Assembly (NCBI GenBank): GCA_019009955.1
Contig: CM032230.1
Location: 11,662,001 to 11,726,000, forward strand
Length of the DNA stretch: 64,000 bases
Direction of reading: 5' to 3'
Origin: Riptortus pedestris
Taxonomy: Eukaryota > Arthropoda > Insecta > Hemiptera > Alydidae
Below the pieces are notes generated by a model, which did no database searches, was not told the origin of the DNA, and saw only the letters and a program-made list of their open reading frames with translations. This document shows positions 12,135 to 21,400 of the stretch, piece by piece. The position numbers and the translations under genes are program-made. Position 1 is the first letter of the stretch; every line of letters starts with the position of its first letter.

Positions 12135-13577
12135 GAACGGACCTCATTTTCGTCATCTCCTGGGTAGGATCGATGGACATTTGAAGAAATTTTTCGAAAC
12201 TCGCATCATGAGTACGACCTCAATGGCTGATTTCCCTTAAGGGAAATCTGCTAAAAATTACAACTATACCACGGCACACATGGGGGGGGGATCTTTTTGG
12301 TGGCTGGATATAGGAAAAAAAACTTGAAATTCATAAATGTAAAGACTGAAAACTGTATTCTAAACACAATTTGTTCTTTATGCTTCTTTGATAAAACCAA
12401 ACAAATATGTGTTTTGATGTTTTGTAGTGATTGAGTAACGTATCTCTGTCGAATTTACACAGAAAACCAGACAAACCTTAGAATTTTATTCATATAGATT
12501 TAGCTGAGGAGTACGCATGCCTTGCTTTGGGGTTGCACTTCCATTGTCTCAATAGAATCTAGTTCATTTGAAAAAATTAAAAGATAAAACTGACAAAAAA
12601 ACTAGGGATTTACCTCTTCAACAGCATTTTGGCGAGCAACTGCTTTGTCTTTTAAATACTGAGAAATTTGTTGACGATTCTCTACAAAATCCACCTGAAA
12701 AAGTAATAAAAATTAATACTGAGGCATTGTATAAATTAAGCAATTTCCCCACCTGCTGCAATGTCGAGCTGATGACATCATTCCACATCTTTTTCACTGA
12801 TTCTCTCATAATAAGAAGAAGCCTGTGTAAATAGGGCTTGTAATTTAAGTTGAACATTCAACATGATTTTCAAAATTGTTGTTGATGATGTTGGTTCAAA
12901 ATTGTATGTGTGTGTGTGTGTGTATATATATATGTCTGTTACCAGTTATAACTTTTGTTCTGACGTTAACAAACTTGATATATAAGCGTTTCATGCAAAA
13001 TTAAAGATCGGACTGGGGGAGGGGGGAGAATTTTGATAATTCGAAATATCTCCATTATATGTCGATCAAAATACTGTACAGAAACATATTATACATCAAT
13101 TAAAACATTGTATAAAACCTATCTTAATGTAAATTTAATTGTCTATGAATGGTGCTATATATGCAGCAATTTCTCTATTATGGATATTAACCAAGATATT
13201 TCGAATTTTTAGTTTTCAGTCTCCAGTAAACCCCCACTTCTACTCATTTTGTAATAACAATAAGCTGTTATAACATGAACCTTTTCATTCTAAGCTTAAA
13301 TACCAATTATTGTATTCATGAAACCTAGATAATGCGAGGTACATGCAAATTTGAGCGATGACGTCATCAATTAAGGTTTTACGTTCTCAATAATTTTCAT
13401 TAGATTTATAGCATATTCAATATTTAACCGTTTCTATATATTGCTTTTTTTTTTTGGTTTTTCTTTATGCCCTTATTATTGTTGAACTCAAGAATTTGGA
13501 TTTAATTATTTACTTAAAAAGACAAAATTGTTATTTGTTTATTTAATTTGTACAAGATATAAATCTTTAACAAATAA

Positions 13578-13616
<39 letters not shown>

Positions 13617-16600
13617 ACCGTTTCAGTCAACAGTAAAGATCATATTTGTTATTGGCAGAAATCGGGGGGGGGGGGTTTATAGAGGGGGGAATTCGAAAAT
13701 TCAAATATTCAACTGAGATAGTTGTGATGAGTTGGATCAAAAAATGTTATAGAACCAAAATATGCTCTTCTACAATTGTTTATCTATGTATTTTTTCATA
13801 ACTCAATTATTAAAGGAGTAATTCATACTTTCTGTTGTTCTGATATGTGATAATAAGAGTCACACTAGCACATGGGAAATCGGCTTAGTTTACAAAGCCC
13901 CTGCATGTTGACTTTTTGTAATTTTTTTGTTTTAATCCCTAGGCACTCTATTCTACAGCACTCTTTTTTTTATTCATTTATTTTTCTTTAAAAATACTAC
14001 AATGGCATTTATTTATAGAATTAAACAAAAGAAGCACAAATGAGAAAGACTTATTTTTGTGGCAGGGTGACATTATTCACATCCAGCCCAACGACAGAAA
14101 AATGAACTAAAATAATACAAAAAATAAATACCAAACACAGTAGTTGAAAACAACAAATGACAAAGAAACAGAGGAGATATTAACATAAATATTTATTTAT
14201 TGGAGCTTCGCAGCTTCGGCGATGTTACTCTAAACTAAAGGATTTGTAACTTTAAAAACAAAATAAAAAAAAAAAAAAACAATACAAACAAAAAAAATTA
14301 ACAAAATTAAACAAAACAGAAATGGAACACAAAGCATAAAAAGAAAACAAACCAGAAAAGGAACACAAAACATAAAAGGATTTACAAATCATAAAAGGAT
14401 CAAAACACAGAGAGAAAACACAAAAAACAGAGATGATATCAAAACAGAAATGGGAAAGAAATAGGAACGCAACTCAAAACAGAACTGGAATAAAAAAAAA
14501 ATAGAACACAAAAGGCGAAATTAAAGACAAAAACTGAATGAAACACAAAAACGGAACTAGAACTCAAAAATGTAAATGGAACTCAAAAACAAAATGGAAC
14601 TCAAAAAGCATGAATGGAAATCAAAAAACAAATATTGAGTACAGCAAAGATCAAAATAAATGAGCAAGAGAACAAACAAAGACAAAATTCAAAGCTAGGT
14701 GAAAACTGCAAATCAAAACTATTGATATTGGACAATAAAGAAATCATTAATAAAATATTTAAATATTAAATAAATAAATCAATAATTAAAATAAAATTGG
14801 TGTATAAAATGAATAAAAGAAATTTAAAATGATTAAGGTTTACATAAAACATAAGTTTATACTAGTGACTATTTACATAAAACTCTGTACTCCCTAAAAC
14901 ACACTGGGGTGAGTGAAAACTCATACACCCACACAACACACACACACACACACACATACATACACAAACACAACTGGCACGCGCACATGTATAGGAAATT
15001 ATAACATTTATTTTAAAACGCAAACATTAATTTTAAATGGATTATATTAGTTAAATTTTTGTGTATATGTTAATGTCTTTTAAATGTTGTAGTATAGTGG
15101 GTATGTATGGGCTACCTTCAGTGAGTAAGTCATGTAGGTCATGAGGTATTTGTAAATGATCTCGTCTGTTGCAGTCTGTCAGTATGTGTTTTATTGTAAG
15201 AGTCAAATTGCATACATTGCATTTGGGCTGCTCCCTTTTTTCCATTAAATAGTTATGAGTAATAAAGGAGTGACCTATGCGGAGCCTTGTTAAAATCACT
15301 TCCTCTCTCCGCGAATATGTTGCAATTTTGTTAGTCCGTGTGAATACTGTTGATTTAATTTGTCTTAGTTTATTGTCTGTTTGTAGCCATTTGTGTTCCC
15401 AATCATGTAGTACGTTAGTTATTGCAGAGTGTATTAAATCGTCTACCGTTAGTTCATTTGTGTCTACGTCAAGTTTTTGGGTAGCTAATTTTGCATGTTC
15501 ATCGACTTCAGAACTTTGTCCAATATTTTGGTGTCCTGGTAGCCATACTAGTATAATGTCGTTTTGAAGATGTATAATGTTTTCTAAAATTTGGGTTATG
15601 ATGGGATGTGTACTGTAAATATTCTTCAAGGAGAATAAAGAACTTAAGGAATCTGTGAATAAGTAAATTTGGGAATTTTGAACATTGTGAAATTTTGAAA
15701 GGGCAATATTTATGGCTTGTAACTCAGCTGTGTAAATACTTGTATTATTGTTGAGTTTTGTAGTGTAAATGTCAGTATTAATAATTGCTGCAGCTGCTGT
15801 CCCAAAGTCAGTCTTGGATCCGTCAGTAAAAGTGTGAAGTGAGTTTGGGTTATTTGCTACAATTGAGTTATAAGCTATTCTGTAAAATTTGGCAGATAAA
15901 GGATTTCTTTTGTTAAATTTTGTTAAAGTTAAATTAATAGTTAAGTTATTTATTCTCCATGGAGGGAGTGTTATGTTTCTGTTATGGTGTATTTGAGTTT
16001 GTAATATGTTCGAATCAATAGTGTTTTCTGAAGTGCGTACGACTAGAGGTTTATGTTTAGTGTGTTTTTCTATGTATTTGTTGTAAAGTGTGTTATTTAA
16101 AAATACATTGACGCATGGAGCATCTAATGCTTTGCATTTTAAAATAAATTTTAAGCAGATGATACATCTCCTGTATTCCAATGGAGGTTCTCCCGCTTCA
16201 ACACTTAAACTATCAACAGGGCTACATCTGAAGGCTCCAGTTGCTATCCTCAGTCCTGTGTTGTGTATTGTGTCTAACATTTTAACATAAATAGAAACAA
16301 TAAATGTTGAGGCAGTATTAATGCAATGAATCAAATATATATATTATTTTTTTTAACGACCACCCACTTTGTGCTAATTGAGAAGGGCTAATTAATGGTT
16401 ACCCCCCTTTTCTAGCAAGGTTGGGAATAAGGATTTTATTTAATGAGCATATAATCATTTAAATGAATAAATTAAAAAAAATATTCTATATATAATATAT
16501 GTACCACATCTAAGAATTCGACGGGAGGGACTCCTTCAGGCGGCTTTATATCTTGAAGACGCCGAGGGACTTTCCTCGTAGCTCTCGTCTTGCTCAGCTT

Positions 16601-18355
16601 TAAATCAGTCATTGCTAAATTGTAGGCAGACTTCTGCAAAGCTAATCTGATAGTAGTCGCCAAATGAGATCTGTACCTACAATATTCAAACATTTATCAT
16701 TAGATTACAAAATGAACCATTCCAATAATATTTAATTTTCATAAAATTGTATTTCAGTTATAATTATTTATTAACGTCCACTTTTAGCTTAATGAGAGAT
16801 TCACACACAAATCACACTAAAACTAGTCAAAATGGGTTCAGAGCAGAGTCTACATTCGAAAACAGAAATGTTTTGAGATTACAATAGTTCTGTCATTTTG
16901 TACGGGGCAATGAGAAGAAACTGCTTTTATTTAGTGACCCTCACTATGAATCATTAATATATATAATGCAATATGTAACTAAAAAGGTTTAGAGGGGCTG
17001 TGTAAACTAAGCAGATTACCCTGATATGACACATTCCTGATCTCATTCCAGCAAATATTCTTTAATTTAAAATAAAAATCCAATGAGTAGAAGTGGGCTG
17101 CCAATAAAATCTTAATTTACGCTAACTATTGCATGTATCTCACATAATTGAGATCCGTTGAAAACAATATTTGGTTTTGTACTTAGAATAAGAGATATAT
17201 TATCTTATTTTTAAAGCACGATGACTGAAAGAGGGTGTTTACTGAAGTTCGAAAACTAAAATAAATAAAAGTCTCTCGTGCATTAACTAAGCAGATTTCT
17301 TAAATGTGTCATGTATTTGCATTTACCTCATAACGTAAACGTTTAATGAGAACAATATTTGGTATTTAGGCTTCAAACGATGTGTTTCATAATATAACAG
17401 CTTATTGTTAATATGACATGAGAAGGAACGGGGGGTTTACTGAAGGCTAAAACCAAAACATGCAAATATCTCGGTTTATAATCAAGATAGTTGAAAAACT
17501 TTCATAACAACATTAATAGAACATTACATCTGCAATAAGATTCGTTCTATACAATTTTTTTAAATCTCCCCCCCCCTTCCTCTTATCCGATTTCTCTTGT
17601 AGTAAATTTAATTTTCTAAAAATGTTTTTATATGCACATTTTCTCTAAGATTAATATTAACCGAGATATTTGGAATTTTTAGTTTTCAGTGTTTAGTAAA
17701 TCTCCATTCCTACTGATGTCCTAATATCAATAAGCTGTTATAACACGAACCTCTTCATTCTAATCCCAAATATTATTTACCTGGGACCTTCCTTATGCAA
17801 GATACATGCGAATTCATTGTTTGATGATGTCATTATTTAAGGTTTTACTATCTTGTCTCGAAAACTTTCATTTGATATATGACTGTTTCATTCAACATTA
17901 AAGATCATATTTGTAATTGGCAGAAATTGGACCAGGAATAGGGGAAGGGGTAAAACCTCCGTTATTATTAGTAAGATCGTAAAGTGTTATAGAATCAATC
18001 TTGTTAAACTATTCAAGCTCTACAATTGTTGTTCATAACACAAGTACTAAGGGGGTTATTCGTACTTCATTGTTTTCAAGCTTTCAGTAAATCTCCCCCA
18101 ACCAGCCATCCTCCCCCAACTCATTGGTTTTTCATAGAAATCACATGTGTTATACCGGCACAAGGGAAATCTGCTACAATGATTAACAGATAAAGTTGTA
18201 TTCCACACAATAATTAGTCCCCAGTAATGTTTACACAGCTGAATCCTAGAAGGGCTGCAAAAATCTAGCTTTTCGGAGAACAAAGACCCTAATTAATTCT
18301 TAATTATGTTTATTACATTTCTTTGATGGGGAATCAGCTATTGATGTATATAATA

Positions 18356-18401
<46 letters not shown>

Positions 18402-21400
18402 CATACATATAATAAGGAAGGGGCCTCACTTTTGTCAACTCCTGGGAAGGATTGATGGACATTTGAAGAAATGTTTCGGAAATCGCGGCTTGAGTATGAC
18501 CTCAATAGCTGATTTCACTCCAGGGGAATGCTAAAAGGAGGCAGGAAGGTTCTGGGCCCTTGGTGATTTATTGGCTCATAAAACAATTTTCTAAGAAGCA
18601 GGGTCTGGATAGTGACCAACCTTTCTACCTGAGGCTTCATTGTTTGTCTTCTTGTACCCACTAAACATTTGTAAAGTCAAACCTTTGCCTAAAGATACCC
18701 GTAAGGTTCTCTTTATAAAGTCTGTTTGTCATGGAGGGGCTGGATATAACACTTGTGATCTCATATCACCACGTATTTGTTTATTTAATAAGTTTGTTAC
18801 AATGACATTTAATTATAGAAATAAATAAAAGAGGCATAAATGACAGCTTAGCTTAGTATTGTTGATATTATTTAAGAGCATATGCTACAAGGAGACATGA
18901 GTCAACATCATATCCAGCCCAATGACTGTAAAATGGAACTAAAATAATCCAAAAAATAATCACCAAACAAATAATGAAATACAACAAATGACACAGAAAC
19001 ACAAAAGATAAAAACATAAAGAGAATAAATAAATGTTGAGACATGAGATGTTAAAAATGAAGGAAAAAGGTAGCTATAAATATGATGTTTTTTATTTATT
19101 CATTCTCTTATACCTTTTACAACTACAGCTAACTGGGAGAGTTTATTTCAAGGTTACCACTCTTTTCTAGACAGAATGGGACAAAGTATTTTATTTAATG
19201 AGTTTGTCAGTAAATAAATTCCTATTGCTCAGGTGAGAATCAAAGTCATGACTAGGTGGTTAAGGCAGTAAGATTAAGACCAACACCTTAACTCACATAA
19301 TCAATTTGGGCACCCTAAATATAATGTGAAAAATAATAATAAACAAATTACAAACATATAGCCAAATAAAAGTAAGGAAAGAGAATAATGCAAGATAATT
19401 ATTTCTCTTAAATTTTAATTATTTTCATTTTTAAAATTTAATAATTAAAAAATGGTATTTTAGAAAGGGTTAGAGTAAGAATATACATTTTGACTATAAA
19501 CCAAATATATTATAAAAAATAAATAAATAGGAAACTTTTAAACCATTGGTGAAATTGCAAAACAATTCGTTAAAGAATATACCTTACTGAAAAAATTTAA
19601 TCTACAAGTAATCGAAGCATCCAGTACTTATGTTTTAAATATAATATTTACTAACAACTGAAGAGCCTTAAAAATGAACTTTACTCATAACTGTGAATTT
19701 GTAAGCTAGTTTAGGAACTAAAAGGATTTTGTCAGGAAGGTGTTCCACCACCAATAAAATGTTTGGTCACACTTCATTCAAAATTATTTCATTTGAGAGT
19801 GATGTAAAACATCTCCTTCCAACACAATGAATCTAAAAATGCCATAGTAGTACTTAATTTACAGTTCTTTTTATAATGAACAAAAATGTTGTATACAAAT
19901 ATTTTGTATCCCTAACTTGTACAGAGAAATTTGCAATTTTTTATTTTTTCCCACCTCTTAAATCCCTCCGCCCAAGTCAATTTCGATTAAAAAGGGAGGG
20001 ACACACATCTAGATCTTTCAATAGTCCTGAATATAGAATTTCAACATTCTAAGATAGTATTTTCTTGAGTTATGCTAGATATGGTCAAACATTGCGTCAA
20101 CAAGTATTAGGAAGTGTCAAAACAGATCATTCTATTGAAACTGAAATTTCAATTCTTCTTTTACTATATACAAGGAAGTCAATATAAAAAGCATATCCTT
20201 CCAAATGAATCAACACATTAACTAAAAGCAGAATGACAATTCAAACACTGTTGAACGTCTAAGGAATCAAGTGGTGAGGTCTATAAATTGACTATTGATC
20301 GGACATGGAATCAGTTCATTGGATTCTTATTTCATAATAAATAGTGATTATAATTTGAGGCGACACTTGATCAGTGGTCGATCCAGAATGTGTGAAATCC
20401 GCATATTTTTGTGTAGCCCCTACATGGTGGGACTTTTTCTTCTTATAAAAGAAGAGATAATATGCCTTAAATTTTGTCCTCTTTCATATAACTTGCCCAT
20501 GTCAGATTCAGAGTCAACTAAAACTGGACAAGGAACAATATTGTTTTGGTCTAGTTCGGAAATTGTTACAGATGAAAACAGTTGCATAGATTTTTTTTAA
20601 CACAGCTCATTCAGTTAGTGGTTCCAACATTTCATGGTGTTCAAATTTTTTTTAAAACATCGGATAATTGGTCATGCATAAAAATAATCTCTTTTTTAGG
20701 CAGAGCAGTGAATACATCCCTTAAAAAAATAATTTGACCATTTCTATTGTTCAGACTATATAAAAGAAATTGGAAAAAAGGCCAAGAAACATTATTCACT
20801 GCAGAAATCTTAAAGCAATAAAGCAAAATAAACGTTTTAAAAGATGTAGTGCACTGGTCACCTTTGGGAAGAATGGGGATGGCATAAAGAATGCTTTGCC
20901 GGAGATATTCTACAGGTCACCATTAGGAGTCTCCTACCACAAGTATTGCACGATACCACTCAGGACATTGCATTCACCATATCTTTACTTTAATCATCCA
21001 CTTAATTGTCTCATGGTCCCAAGGGGAAGCTCATTGAAGATTAGACAGTAAAACAAACTCAAATCCTTGTAAGTGTAAATGCAGTTTAAACAAATGTATA
21101 GTGCCTTATCTTGGAACTCAAAACTTGGATTTCCTATACGGACTCCTATTTTAAGCTGTAGGATATTTAAATGTTAAGTTTTAGACATTGCACAATTCTC
21201 CTTCATTTGAAACTATTGATAGTGTTATTTGGAACCAATCAAACCGAATTGTAATTCTACTTTGAAGAATTATAGGAGGCCTCTTTAAGTAAACGAATCA
21301 GCTTTTAATCATGAAATATCGCTAAATATTTAACTGTATGGTTGGCAACAAACGGTAAACGGGAAGAGAGCAAAACAAATAATGAAATTACTCACCTGTT

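Noticed and set aside
20295..20600. 101-codon open frame in RNF216 intron 1
   Set aside because: No motif, no splice context and AT-rich codon pattern; likely chance.
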